A DNA stretch of 64,000 nucleotides from an uncultured Gammaproteobacteria bacterium (lineage in GTDB: Bacteria > Pseudomonadota > Gammaproteobacteria > Steroidobacterales > Foliamicaceae), in NCBI GenBank assembly GCA_951828235.1, contig OX639965.1:2522129-2586128 (forward strand), given 5' to 3'. Position 1 is the stretch's first letter; every line of letters begins with the position of its first letter. Shown here one piece after another: positions 35,455-44,274 of this stretch. Under the pieces are notes generated by a model that saw nothing but the letters and a program-made list of their open reading frames with translations, was not told the origin of the DNA and searched no databases. A program made the position numbers and the translations under genes.

Positions 35455-35970
35455 GTGCCGGACTGGGCGGGAAGGATTGCCGGGCGGCTGCTGACCGGCC
35501 TGCTGTCTTCCTCTCTGGCCGCAATGCTGGTCCTGGCGGCGGCGCAGATTCTCTGGCGCAACGTGTTTCGAATGTCGATTCCGTACAGCGAGCAATTGCT
35601 GGAATGGCTGGTGCTTTGGATCGCCATGCTGGGTGCGATGGCCGCCAGCGTCGGCAGCCGCCACATCACGATAGACGCGCTTTCGCAGGTGCTTTCGGAA
35701 TCGGCCCGCAGGTGGGCCGGCGTCGCGGCCCAGTTCTTCGCGATGCTTGCCTGCGTGGCGCTGTTGCTGATCTGCGGGTCGTACTGGCTGGACACGATGA
35801 GCTACGGCGAAACCACCCTGGGCGGCCTGCCGCGCTGGGTGTTCGAGGCCATCCTGCCGGCCGCCTTTGCCGTGATGGCCGGCGCTCACCTGGCTCACAT
35901 GATCTCGCTGCTGCGTCACGGTCGGCTTGCCGGGGGCGCGGGAACGGCGGGCGCCCCCAAGGTGGGTTAA
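35455..35970 (+). CDS. dctQ: TRAP transporter small permease DctQ
   Basis: DctQ is the small four-helix membrane subunit of a TRAP transporter. The 171-residue product starts at GTG 35455 with GAGGGAGCC upstream. Four hydrophobic segments are visible (about 10-35, 45-68, 90-112, 130-150) and the DctQ pattern RNVFRMSIPYSEQLLEWLVLWIAMLGAMAASVGSRHITIDAL. It lies 35 bases after dctP and 4 before dctM. Confidence 0.88.
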   Translation: MPDWAGRIAGRLLTGLLSSSLAAMLVLAAAQILWRNVFRMSIPYSEQLLEWLVLWIAMLGAMAASVGSRHITIDALSQVLSESARRWAGVAAQFFAMLACVALLLICGSYWLDTMSYGETTLGGLPRWVFEAILPAAFAVMAGAHLAHMISLLRHGRLAGGAGTAGAPKVG

Positions 35971-35974
35971 GGCC

Positions 35975-37228
35975 ATGCACTGGATCGTACTCGGACTGCT
36001 GGCCGTTCTGGGCGTGCCGCTTTTCGCGGTCATTTCGGGCGGCGCCATGCTCGGATACCTTCGCGCAGACATTCCCCTGGCCTCGATCGCCGTTGAAATC
36101 CTGGGCGTGGCGACCCTGCCGGCGCTGGTCGCCATTCCGCTGTTCTGCTTCGCCGGTTACGTGTTGGCGGAAAGCCCGGCGCCCAGGCTGCTGGTGCGCT
36201 TGAGCGAGGCCCTGGTGGGGTGGATGCCCGGAGGACTGGCGGTCTTCGCATTGGCCGTCTGCGCGCTGTTTACCGCGTTTACGGGCGCATCCGGAATCAC
36301 CATTATCGCAATGGGCGCACTGCTCTATCCGGCCCTGAAGCAGGCGCGCTACTCCGAGCGGTTCTCCCTCGGGCTGGTCACCACCGGCGGCAGCCTGGGA
36401 CTGCTGTTCGCACCTTCGCTGCCGCTGATTCTCTACGGCGTGGTTTCCGAAACCCGCATCGACTCGCTGTTCCGGGCCGGAGTACTGCCTGGCCTGGTCA
36501 TGATCGTTCTCCTTGCGGCCTACTGCCTCTGGGTCAACCGCAGCGAGCGCCGGCCGCTTTCCAGCTTCGACTGGCGCGAAGTGGCCGGCGCGGTCAAGGC
36601 CGCGGGATGGGAACTGCCGCTGCCCGTCATTGTGCTGGGCGGCATCTATTCCGGCTACTTCGCGATTTCCGAGGCGGCGGCGGTCACGGCGCTCTACGTC
36701 GTGGTCGTTGAAGTGTTCATCCGCCGCGCGATACCGCTTGCGCGGCTGCCCGTGATCATGCGCGACTCAATGACGCTGGTGGGCGGCATACTGCTGATCC
36801 TGGCGGTATCGCTCGCTTCCACCAACCTGATGATCGATGCCGAAGTGCCCCAGCGGCTGTTGGCGGTGGTGGGCGAGGTGGTCAGCGGGCCGCTGACCTT
36901 CATGCTGGCGCTGCTCGTCTTCCTGCTGATCCTGGGCGCTTTTCTGGACATCTTTTCCGCCATCGTGTTGGTAGTGCCGCTGATCCTCCCGATTGCCGCC
37001 CAGTTCGGCGTGCACCCGGTTCATCTGGGAGTCATTTTCCTGGCAACCATGCAGCTGGGTTACCTTACGCCCCCGGTAGGGCTTAACCTGTTTATTGCGA
37101 GCTATAGGTTCGAGCAGCCGATCGTACGCGTTTACCTGGCCAGCCTGCCGTTTCTGCTGGTGCTCATGGCGGCGGTGCTGCTGATTGCATTCTGGCCCAC
37201 GCTTTCACTTTGGATGATTGGAACATGA
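35975..37228 (+). CDS. dctM: TRAP transporter large permease DctM
   Basis: DctM is the 12-helix sodium-coupled transport subunit. The 417-residue product (start MHWIVLGLLAVLGVPLFAV) shows FAVCALFTAFTGASGITIIAMGALLYPAL, GSLGLLFAPSLPLILYG, GIYSGYFAISEAAAVTALY and the C-terminal LGVIFLATMQLGYLTPPVGLNLFIAS, all typical of the family. An in-frame ATG further upstream lies inside dctQ and is less likely. The stop overlaps the next gene's start (ATGA). Confidence 0.92.
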   Translation: MHWIVLGLLAVLGVPLFAVISGGAMLGYLRADIPLASIAVEILGVATLPALVAIPLFCFAGYVLAESPAPRLLVRLSEALVGWMPGGLAVFALAVCALFTAFTGASGITIIAMGALLYPALKQARYSERFSLGLVTTGGSLGLLFAPSLPLILYGVVSETRIDSLFRAGVLPGLVMIVLLAAYCLWVNRSERRPLSSFDWREVAGAVKAAGWELPLPVIVLGGIYSGYFAISEAAAVTALYVVVVEVFIRRAIPLARLPVIMRDSMTLVGGILLILAVSLASTNLMIDAEVPQRLLAVVGEVVSGPLTFMLALLVFLLILGAFLDIFSAIVLVVPLILPIAAQFGVHPVHLGVIFLATMQLGYLTPPVGLNLFIASYRFEQPIVRVYLASLPFLLVLMAAVLLIAFWPTLSLWMIGT

Positions 37229-38319
37229 AACTGAAAACCACCCTCTCCCTTCTGGTATTGATGTTCGCAGGCGCCGGCCAGCTGCGGGCGGATTTCGATC
37301 TCGGCGATATTGAATTGCCGGACGGTTTTGCGATCGAGGAGTACGTGAGCGGAGTCAGCAACGCGCGCGGGCTGGCGATCGGCGAGAACGGCACGCTGTT
37401 CATCGGGACCCGGCGCCTGGGCAAGGTCTATGCGGTACGCGATCCGGGCGGCCCGGACCAGGAAGTCCTCGAATTCGCTTCGGGCCTGATCGATCCGAAC
37501 GGCGTGGCGGTGCGCGGGTCCTCGCTGTTCGTGGCCGAGATACACCGGGTCCTGGAGTACGAGAACGTCGAGGAGCGCCTGGGACAATCCAATCCGCCCA
37601 GGGTGTTCCATGACGGCATGCCCACGGCCCGCCACCATGGCTGGCGCGCCATCGGTTTTGCGCCCGACGGCTGGCTCTATGTAGCCCAGGGCGCGCCCTG
37701 CAACGTCTGCGACAGCTATGCCACGATCGACCGGATTCCGCCGCAGGGCGGCGAGCGTGAAGTGTGGGCGCGAGGCGTGCGCAACAGCGTGGGCCTGGAC
37801 TGGCACCCCGAAACCGGCGAATTGTGGTTTACCGAGAACGGCCGCGACCTGATGGGCGACGACATCCCTCCCTGTGAGCTCAATCACGCGCCCCGCGCCG
37901 GCATGCATTTCGGATTTCCTTTCTGCCACGGAAAGGATATTCCCGATCCGGATTCCAAATGGGCCGGCCTGGGCGACTGCGCCTCGGCGACGCCTCCGGC
38001 CCAGGAACTGGGTCCGCACGTGGCGCCGGTGGGGCTGGCCTTCTACACGGGCGAGGCTTTTCCCGATGAATACAGGGGGCGGCTATTCGTCGCCGAGCAC
38101 GGCAGCTGGAACCGCAGCAGGAAGATTGGCTACCGGGTGATGATGCTCGACATTGACGGCAATGAAGTCGTGAGCTACGAGCCTTTCGCCGAGGGCTGGC
38201 TCCGGGACGAGGAGACGCTGGGACGGCCTGCTTACGTCATCGTTGACCGCGACGGCAGCCTGCTGATCAGCGATGACCACCGCGGCGTCGTGTACCGCGT
38301 GCGTTATATCGGCTCCTGA
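37225..38319 (+). CDS. PQQ-type soluble sugar dehydrogenase (sorbosone-dehydrogenase family), exported
   Basis: This 364-residue periplasmic beta-propeller protein belongs to the glucose/sorbosone dehydrogenase group. It has a signal peptide (LKTTLSLLVLMFAGAGQLRA), then DGFAIEEYVSGVSNARGLAI, HHGWRAIGFAPDGWLYVAQGAPC, RGVRNSVGLDWHPETGELWFTENGRD and APVGLAFYTGEAFPDEYRGRLFVAEHGSW. These include the His/Arg positions used for PQQ in the family. The start overlaps dctM (ATGA), so it is coupled to the TRAP operon. A natural reading is that it oxidises a sugar or aldehyde in the periplasm before uptake of the acid. Confidence 0.86.
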   Translation: MKLKTTLSLLVLMFAGAGQLRADFDLGDIELPDGFAIEEYVSGVSNARGLAIGENGTLFIGTRRLGKVYAVRDPGGPDQEVLEFASGLIDPNGVAVRGSSLFVAEIHRVLEYENVEERLGQSNPPRVFHDGMPTARHHGWRAIGFAPDGWLYVAQGAPCNVCDSYATIDRIPPQGGEREVWARGVRNSVGLDWHPETGELWFTENGRDLMGDDIPPCELNHAPRAGMHFGFPFCHGKDIPDPDSKWAGLGDCASATPPAQELGPHVAPVGLAFYTGEAFPDEYRGRLFVAEHGSWNRSRKIGYRVMMLDIDGNEVVSYEPFAEGWLRDEETLGRPAYVIVDRDGSLLISDDHRGVVYRVRYIGS

Positions 38320-38414
38320 CCCTTCGCGAGTCCCCGGCATGCCGCACCGGAGACAGTTTTCTGGCGGGTCGAATCCGGTACACTAGGCGCCGCAATTCTC
38401 AGGAGTAAATGCTC

Positions 38415-40268
38415 ATGCTAAGGAAGTTATTTCGTGCTATCTGGACGGGTGTCGACGGCTTTCGCAAGGTCATCCACCTGGTCCTGATGATCTTTGTGTT
38501 CATTGCGATGCTGGCGGCCCTTGGGTCGGGTACGGCTGCCGTCAAGATCAAGGACGGCGCCGTCCTGCTTTTGAATCCTTCGGGGGTGCTGGTGCACGAA
38601 CTCAGCGCCGGGGAGCTTGACCTGGAATTGCTTCGCATGAGCGATGAGCCGCCGGCGGAGACGCTGGTCAGGGACGTGGTCCGGGCGCTCAGGCACGCCG
38701 CCGAGGATGAGCGGATCGCGGCGGTGCTGGTGGACGTCGACGCGCTGGCAGGGGGCGGATTCACCAAGTTGCAGGACATCGCCGCGGCAATGCGCCAGTT
38801 TCGCGAATCCGGCAAACCGGTGGTCAGCTACTCCAGCTGGTACGGGCAAAACGGCTACCTGCTGGCGTCCCAGGCGGACGAGGTGTTCGTGCATGACTAC
38901 GGCGGAGTGGATATCCGGGGCATGGGCCGCTGGAGGATGTACTACGCCGAAATGTTCAATAAACTCGGTATCGACCCGCACGTTTTCCGGATAGGCGAGT
39001 ACAAGTCCTTTGTCGAGCCGTTCTTCCGCAACAACATGTCCGACGAGGACCGGCAGAGCGCGCAGCAGTGGCTGGGCGCGCTGTGGGGCGAGTACCAGCG
39101 CGAGGTTACCGAAGCCCGTGGGCTGGCAGCGGACGCGCTTGACCAATATGCGGCGAGCCTGACCGAAGCCCTGGAGGCTGCAGGGGGTGACCTCGCGCGG
39201 GTTAACCTCGAGGCGGGACTGATCGATGCGATACACAACGACGAGACGTTCAAGGAATATATGAAGGAACACTTCGGCGATTCGGAGGACGGCGAATACC
39301 AGAAGGTAGGATTCGCTGACTACCTGACCGTGGCCGACCGTGAGAACCCGCCGCAATCCGACGACGAAAAAAAGGTAGGCGTGGTTGTGGTTGCCGGCTC
39401 CATCATTGACGGCAGCGCCGGGCCAGGCGCCGCCGCCGGCGACAGCATCGCCAAGCTGGTCCGCCATGCCGCCGAAGAGGAAGACATAAAGGCCCTGGTG
39501 CTGCAGGTGGACAGCCCCGGAGGCAGTGCGTTCGCTTCCGAAGTGATTTCCGGCGCGGTCGCGACCGTCTCCGAGGCGGGCAAGCCGGTTGTGGTCTCCA
39601 TGAGCAGCGTGGCGGCCTCCGGCGGATACTACGTCGCCGCGGAGGCCGACGAGATCTGGGCCTATTCGGGAACCATTACCGGGTCGATCGGAGTGGGCGC
39701 TGTGTTCTTTACCGCTCCGAAGCTGCTGGAGCGCATCGGCTTCACCGAGGACGGCCTGGGAACGACGCCGCTGTCGGAACAGGGCCGCGTCGGTGCGGAC
39801 CTGGCCGACGGTTTCCGCCGCCAGGTGGATGCGCAGATCGACAGGGTGTATGAGCGCTTTGTGGGCCATGTCTCGCAAGGGCGGGGCATGACCTTTGCAG
39901 AGGTGGACGATATCGGCCGTGGCCGCGTGTGGATCGGTTCCGACGCCGCGACCATCAACCTGGTGGACAATATCGGCACCGTCGAAGACGCGGCCGAGAG
40001 CGCCGCTGCGCTGGCGGGCCTGGAAGAGGGCCAGTACAGCGTGGAGCGCATCAAACGCAAGCGGCCGTTCTTTACCGGCCTGAACGAATTCTTCCAGTTG
40101 CGCTGGGCCAGGCTCCAGCAGCGGTTGGGCATTCGTTCGGAGCCGGACCGTTTCATGGACGCGGTGCAGCAGGCGAGAAAGATATTGAATGCCGAGCTGG
40201 ACCAGTTGGCGCAACTCAATGATCCGCGGGGCTTTTACTACCATTGCGGAGTCTGCGCCGCCTATTGA
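38415..40268 (+). CDS. sppA: Signal peptide peptidase SppA, 67K type
   Basis: SppA is an inner-membrane serine protease that degrades cleaved signal peptides. The product (617 residues from ATG 38415) has an N-terminal membrane anchor (LVLMIFVFIAMLAALGSG) and two tandem protease domains. The catalytic Lys lies in the N-terminal half (RIGEYKSFVEPFFRNNMS) and the Ser in the C-terminal half (VVSMSSVAASGGYYVAAEADEI). The end (GFYYHCGVCAAY) matches the E. coli type. ATG 38409 is also in frame, but AGGAG at 38401-38405 is better spaced for 38415. Confidence 0.94.
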   Translation: MLRKLFRAIWTGVDGFRKVIHLVLMIFVFIAMLAALGSGTAAVKIKDGAVLLLNPSGVLVHELSAGELDLELLRMSDEPPAETLVRDVVRALRHAAEDERIAAVLVDVDALAGGGFTKLQDIAAAMRQFRESGKPVVSYSSWYGQNGYLLASQADEVFVHDYGGVDIRGMGRWRMYYAEMFNKLGIDPHVFRIGEYKSFVEPFFRNNMSDEDRQSAQQWLGALWGEYQREVTEARGLAADALDQYAASLTEALEAAGGDLARVNLEAGLIDAIHNDETFKEYMKEHFGDSEDGEYQKVGFADYLTVADRENPPQSDDEKKVGVVVVAGSIIDGSAGPGAAAGDSIAKLVRHAAEEEDIKALVLQVDSPGGSAFASEVISGAVATVSEAGKPVVVSMSSVAASGGYYVAAEADEIWAYSGTITGSIGVGAVFFTAPKLLERIGFTEDGLGTTPLSEQGRVGADLADGFRRQVDAQIDRVYERFVGHVSQGRGMTFAEVDDIGRGRVWIGSDAATINLVDNIGTVEDAAESAAALAGLEEGQYSVERIKRKRPFFTGLNEFFQLRWARLQQRLGIRSEPDRFMDAVQQARKILNAELDQLAQLNDPRGFYYHCGVCAAY

Positions 40269-40301
40269 TCCGGCGCCGCCGGGCGCAAGGGAGAAGGAGA
40301 C

Positions 40302-41132
40302 ATGCCGAAAGCAACGCGTAGGACCTTTATCGGGGGTGCCGTAGCCGCCGCCGGATTGCAGGGCGCGGGGGCGCATGAGCGACCGGAGGACAGTGTGCTG
40401 TTCGTTCTGGTGCACGGCACCGGCCACGGCGGCTGGTGCTGGAAATTCGTGCGCGACATTCTCCACGAGCAGGGACACCGGGTGTATACGCCCACCCTGA
40501 CCGGCTGCGGCGAGCGCTCGCACCTGCTGCATCCCGACATCGGGCTTGACCTGCATATTCAGGACATCCTCAACGTGCTTGAATGGGAAGAGCTTGAAGA
40601 TGTGGTGCTGGTGGGCCATTCCTACGCCGGGCTGGTGATTTCCGGAGTGGCGGACCGGGCAAAGGACAGGCTGCGCCATCTGGTCTATCTCGATGCGATC
40701 ATCCCGCGCGACGGCGACAGCCTGCTGTCGGCGCGCCGGGACATCAGCGCGGAGGAAATGGCGGCCAACAAGGATCAGTTGCGCCGGATTGCACCGGACG
40801 GCAACTATGTCGTCGGGTTTTCCGCCCAGCGTTTCGGAATTCCTCCGGAGCCGCCGGAAGTCGTGGCCTGGGTGGAGCGCCGGCTGACCCCGCACCCGCT
40901 CAAGAGCTGGCTGGACCCGGTCAGGTTCGAGAGCGGCGGCGAAGAAGGCGTGCCCTGCACCTTCATCGAATGCACCGAACCGGCCATGCCGGGCAGCGGG
41001 CTGAACAGCCACGCCCGATATGCGCAGGAGCACCCGGACTGGCGATATGTGGAGCTCAAGACCGGCCACGACGCCATGGTGACCGAGCCGCAAGCCTGCG
41101 CCGACCTGTTCCTGGCCGCCGCCCGCTCCTAG
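40302..41132 (+). CDS. Alpha/beta hydrolase (EstC/salicylate-esterase-like), Tat-exported, copy 1
   Basis: The 276-residue product has a twin-arginine signal (TRRTFIGGAVAAAGLQGAGA), then a small alpha/beta hydrolase of the plant-MES/EstC-like group: oxyanion loop FVLVHGTGHGGWCW, nucleophile Ser in VLVGHSYAGLVISG, and the catalytic His in KTGHDAMVTEPQA. Substrate unknown; relatives hydrolyse small carboxyl esters. It is 33 bases after sppA and is followed directly by a close paralogue. Confidence 0.85.
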   Translation: MPKATRRTFIGGAVAAAGLQGAGAHERPEDSVLFVLVHGTGHGGWCWKFVRDILHEQGHRVYTPTLTGCGERSHLLHPDIGLDLHIQDILNVLEWEELEDVVLVGHSYAGLVISGVADRAKDRLRHLVYLDAIIPRDGDSLLSARRDISAEEMAANKDQLRRIAPDGNYVVGFSAQRFGIPPEPPEVVAWVERRLTPHPLKSWLDPVRFESGGEEGVPCTFIECTEPAMPGSGLNSHARYAQEHPDWRYVELKTGHDAMVTEPQACADLFLAAARS

Positions 41133-41148
41133 TGTCGTGACATGACAC
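41131..41148. repeat. Short palindrome AGTGTCGTGACATGACAC, copy B
   Basis: This copy differs at two bases from the one after dnaK (9451-9469). It begins at the stop codon of hydrolase copy 1, repeating the post-stop position of copy A. The shared 10-base block AGTGTCGTGA and the dyad GTGTC/GACAC argue for a dispersed unit rather than chance. Confidence 0.55.
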
Positions 41149-41200
41149 CAGGAACGACGGCGTCTTCTTCCTCGAAGCCGGCGATCAAGCTCTACGCACC

Positions 41201-41956
41201 CTGGACGCAGTAACGTTTGTCCTGGTTCACGGCACCGGCCACGGCGGCTGGTGCTGGAGATTCGTTCGCGGAATCCTGGAAGGGAAGGGGCATCGGGTGT
41301 ATACGCCCACGCTTACCGGATGCGGCGAGCGGTCCCACCTGCTTCGCCCTGACATCGGGCTCGATACGCACATTACCGACATCGTCAACCTGCTCAAGTG
41401 GGAGGAGTTGGCGGACGTGGTGCTGGTGGGTCATTCCTACGGCGGATGCGTCGTCTCCGGCGTTGCGGACCGGGCCAAGAAACGACTGCGGCACCTGGTG
41501 TACCTGGACACGGTTGTCTTGCGCGATGGCGAGAGCCTGGTCGGTTCGCGCCGGCAGATGAGCGATGCGGAAAGCGATGCGGATATTGAGCGAAGGCGCA
41601 GCATGGCGCCCGACGGAAAATACATCGTGGCGCGCTCGGGAGAGCTGTACGGGATTCCACGCGAGCCCGCGGAAATCCTTGCGTGGGTGGATCGAAGGCT
41701 GACTCCCCATCCCCTGAAGAGTTGGCTGGACCCGGTCAAATTCGAGAACGGCGGCGAGGAGGGCGTGCCCAGGACCTTCATCCGCTGCACCGATCCTGAA
41801 ATGCCCTACAGCGGAATCAGGGACCACGCGATGTTTGCGAGGGAGCACCCGCAATGGCGGTACGAGGAACTGGCCACCGGTCACGACGCCATGGTGACCG
41901 CACCCCGGGCCCTCGCGGACCTGATACTGGCCGCCGCGCAGTCTGTTTCGCAGTGA
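41201..41956 (+). CDS. Alpha/beta hydrolase, copy 2, start codon unresolved
   Basis: This is a tandem paralogue of the preceding hydrolase, with matching blocks HGTGHGGWCW, VYTPTLTGCGERSHLL, LVGHSYGGCVVSGVADRAK (nucleophile Ser), RRLTPHPLKSWLDPV and ATGHDAMVTAP (His). The coding frame is open back to a stop at 41138-41140, but contains no ATG, GTG or TTG before 41297, and starting there would delete the oxyanion HG loop. CTG at 41201 (LDAVTFVLVHGTG) is the only plausible near-cognate start; I use it provisionally. A frameshift from ATG 41142 is the alternative. No export signal is present, unlike copy 1. Confidence 0.65.
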   Translation: MDAVTFVLVHGTGHGGWCWRFVRGILEGKGHRVYTPTLTGCGERSHLLRPDIGLDTHITDIVNLLKWEELADVVLVGHSYGGCVVSGVADRAKKRLRHLVYLDTVVLRDGESLVGSRRQMSDAESDADIERRRSMAPDGKYIVARSGELYGIPREPAEILAWVDRRLTPHPLKSWLDPVKFENGGEEGVPRTFIRCTDPEMPYSGIRDHAMFAREHPQWRYEELATGHDAMVTAPRALADLILAAAQSVSQ

Positions 41957-41976
41957 GGGCGGGACCGCCCTCGCTC
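41955..41976 (+). repeat. 22-bp palindromic repeat, copy 4
   Basis: GAGGGCGG and CCGCCCTC form an 8-bp stem around GA, followed by GCTC as in the other copies. It starts at the stop codon of hydrolase copy 2 and lies in the 37-bp gap facing the convergent sufT stop, so it may also act as a bidirectional terminator. A partial second unit (CGCCCTCGCTC) follows at about 41986-41996. Confidence 0.7.
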
Positions 41977-41993
41977 CCGGGAAACGCCCTCGC

Positions 41994-42545
41994 TCAGAGG
42001 AGGCCGGCCTCCAGCTGGGCGGCCTCGGACATCATGCTCTGGTTCCAGGGGGGGTCGAAGACGAGCTCGACGGCGACCTCGTTGATCGTGGGGATGATGG
42101 CGATCTTCTCGCGCACGTCCTCCACCAGGATTTCGCCCATGCCGCAGCCGGGGGCGGTAAGCGTCATTTCCACGGCAACGTCGCGTTTGCCGTCGGCGCG
42201 GCGCTGGACCTCGCAGAGATACACGAGTCCGAGGTCGACGATGTTGACCGGGATTTCCGGGTCGTAGCAGGTCTTCATCTGCTCCCACACCACCGCTTCC
42301 ACGTCGGCATCGCCCGCGCCCGCAGGCAGTCTGGGCGGTTCGGGCGGCTTTTTGCCGAGTGCGTCGGCATCGGCGCCGGCAATGCGGTAAAGCCAGCCGT
42401 CCACATAAACCGTGAAACTGCCGCCCAGCGACTGGGTGATGAAGACCAACTGTCCGGCGTTCAGTTGCGCCTCTTCGCCCGCCGGAATGATGACGGCCTT
42501 GCAGTTGCGGGTCAGCGTGACGGGCTCGCTCTGGTTTCCGAACAT
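41994..42545 (-). CDS. sufT: Fe-S assembly protein SufT (MIP18/DUF59 family)
   Basis: SufT helps deliver or mature Fe-S clusters. The 183-residue product (start MFGNQSEPVTLTRNCKAV) has the SufT-specific N-terminal region (IIPAGEEAQLNAGQLVFITQSLGGSFTV) and the DUF59/PaaD domain (MKTCYDPEIPVNIVDLGLVYLCEV, LTAPGCGMGEILVEDV), with the conserved Cys in the latter. It is the last gene of the suf operon, 5 bases after sufU. Confidence 0.92.
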   Translation of the reverse strand: MFGNQSEPVTLTRNCKAVIIPAGEEAQLNAGQLVFITQSLGGSFTVYVDGWLYRIAGADADALGKKPPEPPRLPAGAGDADVEAVVWEQMKTCYDPEIPVNIVDLGLVYLCEVQRRADGKRDVAVEMTLTAPGCGMGEILVEDVREKIAIIPTINEVAVELVFDPPWNQSMMSEAAQLEAGLL

Positions 42546-42550
42546 GGCGC

Positions 42551-43012
42551 TTACTCGGTGCTCACGGTATTCGCGTCGCGGTCCAGCGCGGCTTTGAACG
42601 TTCGCCACGGCAGCGTGACGCAGCGAATCCGGGAGGGGTAGGCGCGGACGCTGCCCAGGGCGACGATTTCGCCGAGGTCCGCCAGGCCGTTCTCCGCTCC
42701 GGGCTTGAAAGCCTCCAGGACCTTTGCCGCCTGCTGCCTCGCTTCACGCGCGTCTTCGCCGCTGAGCAGTTCCGTCATCATGGAAGCCGAAGCCAGGCAG
42801 ATGGCGCAGCCGGTGGCCTCGAAGCTGATTCCCGCAATGGACGCCGCGCGGCCCTCTCTCCCGACGCGCAAATATACGGTCACCTTGTCGCCGCACAGGG
42901 GATTGAATCCTTCGGCCATCCGGTCGGGCCGGTCCATGGCGTGAAAGTTGCGCGGCGAGCGGCAGTGCTCCAGCACCGTTCGCTGATAGAGGCTTTGCAG
43001 CTCTTCACCCAT
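42551..43012 (-). CDS. sufU: Fe-S assembly sulfur acceptor/scaffold SufU
   Basis: SufU accepts sulfur from SufS (zinc-dependent sulfurtransferase) or acts as scaffold. The 153-residue product has the three Cys regions of the IscU/SufU fold: NPLCGDKVTVYL, TGCAICLASASMMTELL and RIRCVTLPWRTF. The insertion before the third Cys is the SufU type. It lies 3 bases after sufS. No sufE or sufA gene is present in the operon, so SufU is the likely SufS partner. Confidence 0.92.
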   Translation of the reverse strand: MGEELQSLYQRTVLEHCRSPRNFHAMDRPDRMAEGFNPLCGDKVTVYLRVGREGRAASIAGISFEATGCAICLASASMMTELLSGEDAREARQQAAKVLEAFKPGAENGLADLGEIVALGSVRAYPSRIRCVTLPWRTFKAALDRDANTVSTE

Positions 43013-43015
43013 GCC

Positions 43016-44269
43016 CTACGCGAACAGTTTGCGCGCGGTGCCGATTCCGCTCACAAGCCGGTCCACCTCTTCAAGTGTGTTGTAGAAGGCAAACGAAGCG
43101 CGCGCCGTGCCCGGGAGGCCGAAGCGGTCCATCAGCGGCATCGCGCAGTGGTGACCGGCCCGAATCGCGACGCCCTCGTGATCCAGCACCGTACCGAGAT
43201 CGTGCGGATGGATGCCGTCGATCACGAACGAAATCACGGCGGATTTGGGGGACGCCGTGCCGATGATCCGAAGACCCGGGACGTCCAGCAGGCGCCCGGT
43301 GGCGTATTCCAGCAGTTCATGCTCCAGGGCCGCAAGCCGGGCAAGTCCGTGACCGGCCAGGTAGTCCATGGCTGCGCCCAGCGCGATGGCGCCCGCAATA
43401 TTGGGTGTTCCGGCCTCGAACTTGTGCGGCGGCGTGTTGTAGGTGGTGCCGTCGAAACGCACTTCCAGGATCATCTCGCCGCCGCCCAGGAACGGGGGCA
43501 GGTCGTCCAGCCACGGAGCGCGTGCGTAGAGCGCCCCGATGCCGGTTGGCGCGTACATCTTGTGGCCGGAGAACGCATAGAAATCGCAGCCCAGTTCCTG
43601 TACGTCCAGTGGAACGTGGCCCGCGGCCTGGGCGCCGTCGATCAGGACGGGAACACCCGCCTGTCGGGCCATGCGGCAGATGTCGTCCACCGGGTTGATC
43701 ACGCCCATCGCGTTCGATACATGGGTCACTGCGATCAGGCCGAGCCCCGGGGTGACAAGGCCGCGGAAGGCGTCCAAATCCAGCGCTCCCGAGTCCAGCA
43801 CCGGTGCGACCTTCAGGCGCGCGCCGGTTCGTTGGCAAAGCTGCTGCCACGGCACGATATTCGAATGGTGCTCCATGCCGGTCAACAGGATCTCCGAGCC
43901 GGAATCCATGCGGTGGTCCAGGCAGCGCGCCACTAGGTTGATCGATTCGGTGGCTCCGCGCGTAAAGACCAATTCATCGCCGGAAGCCGCGTTCAGCCAG
44001 GCCCGGGCACGCTCTCGCGCCCCCTCGAAGGCGGCCGTGGCCTTGTCCGAGCGCGCATGTACGCCGCGGTGTACGTTGGCGTGCATTTCAACCTCGTATT
44101 CGGTCAGGGCGTCCATTACCGCCTGCGGCCGCTGGGTGGAAGCGGCGTTGTCCAGGTAGGCCAGCGGCTTGTCATGTACACGGGTCGCCAGGCTGGGGAA
44201 ATCGGCGCGCAGGCTTTCGGCCGACAGCGGCGCCTGGACTTCGGCGAGTTGGGCGGTAACGCGGCTCAT
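43016..44269 (-). CDS. sufS: Cysteine desulfurase SufS
   Basis: SufS is a PLP enzyme that extracts sulfur from cysteine for Fe-S cluster assembly. The 417-residue product starts at 44269 (MSRVTAQLAEVQAPLSAESLRADFP). Motifs are LDNAASTQRPQAVMDAL, ANVHRGVHARSDKATAAFEG, TRGATESINLVA, VLIDGAQAAGHVPLD, the PLP Lys in YAFSGHKMYAPTGIGALY and the active-site Cys in IRAGHHCAMPLM. These are group II (SufS) features. It is 5 bases after sufD. Confidence 0.96.
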   Translation of the reverse strand: MSRVTAQLAEVQAPLSAESLRADFPSLATRVHDKPLAYLDNAASTQRPQAVMDALTEYEVEMHANVHRGVHARSDKATAAFEGARERARAWLNAASGDELVFTRGATESINLVARCLDHRMDSGSEILLTGMEHHSNIVPWQQLCQRTGARLKVAPVLDSGALDLDAFRGLVTPGLGLIAVTHVSNAMGVINPVDDICRMARQAGVPVLIDGAQAAGHVPLDVQELGCDFYAFSGHKMYAPTGIGALYARAPWLDDLPPFLGGGEMILEVRFDGTTYNTPPHKFEAGTPNIAGAIALGAAMDYLAGHGLARLAALEHELLEYATGRLLDVPGLRIIGTASPKSAVISFVIDGIHPHDLGTVLDHEGVAIRAGHHCAMPLMDRFGLPGTARASFAFYNTLEEVDRLVSGIGTARKLFA

Positions 44270-44274
44270 CGCTT

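Noticed and set aside
38356-38384. Promoter before sppA (TACACT -10)
   Set aside because: The -10 is fair, but no -35 is recognisable at proper spacing; left out of the features.
38427-41093. 888-codon open frame antisense to sppA and hydrolase copy 1
   Set aside because: It spans two well-supported genes on the other strand and its composition (His/Gln/Arg-rich) is typical of GC-rich antisense frames.
41142-41213. 24-codon frame starting at ATG 41142 (MTPGTTASSSSK...)
   Set aside because: Too short and unlike a leader peptide; more likely the displaced 5' end of hydrolase copy 2.
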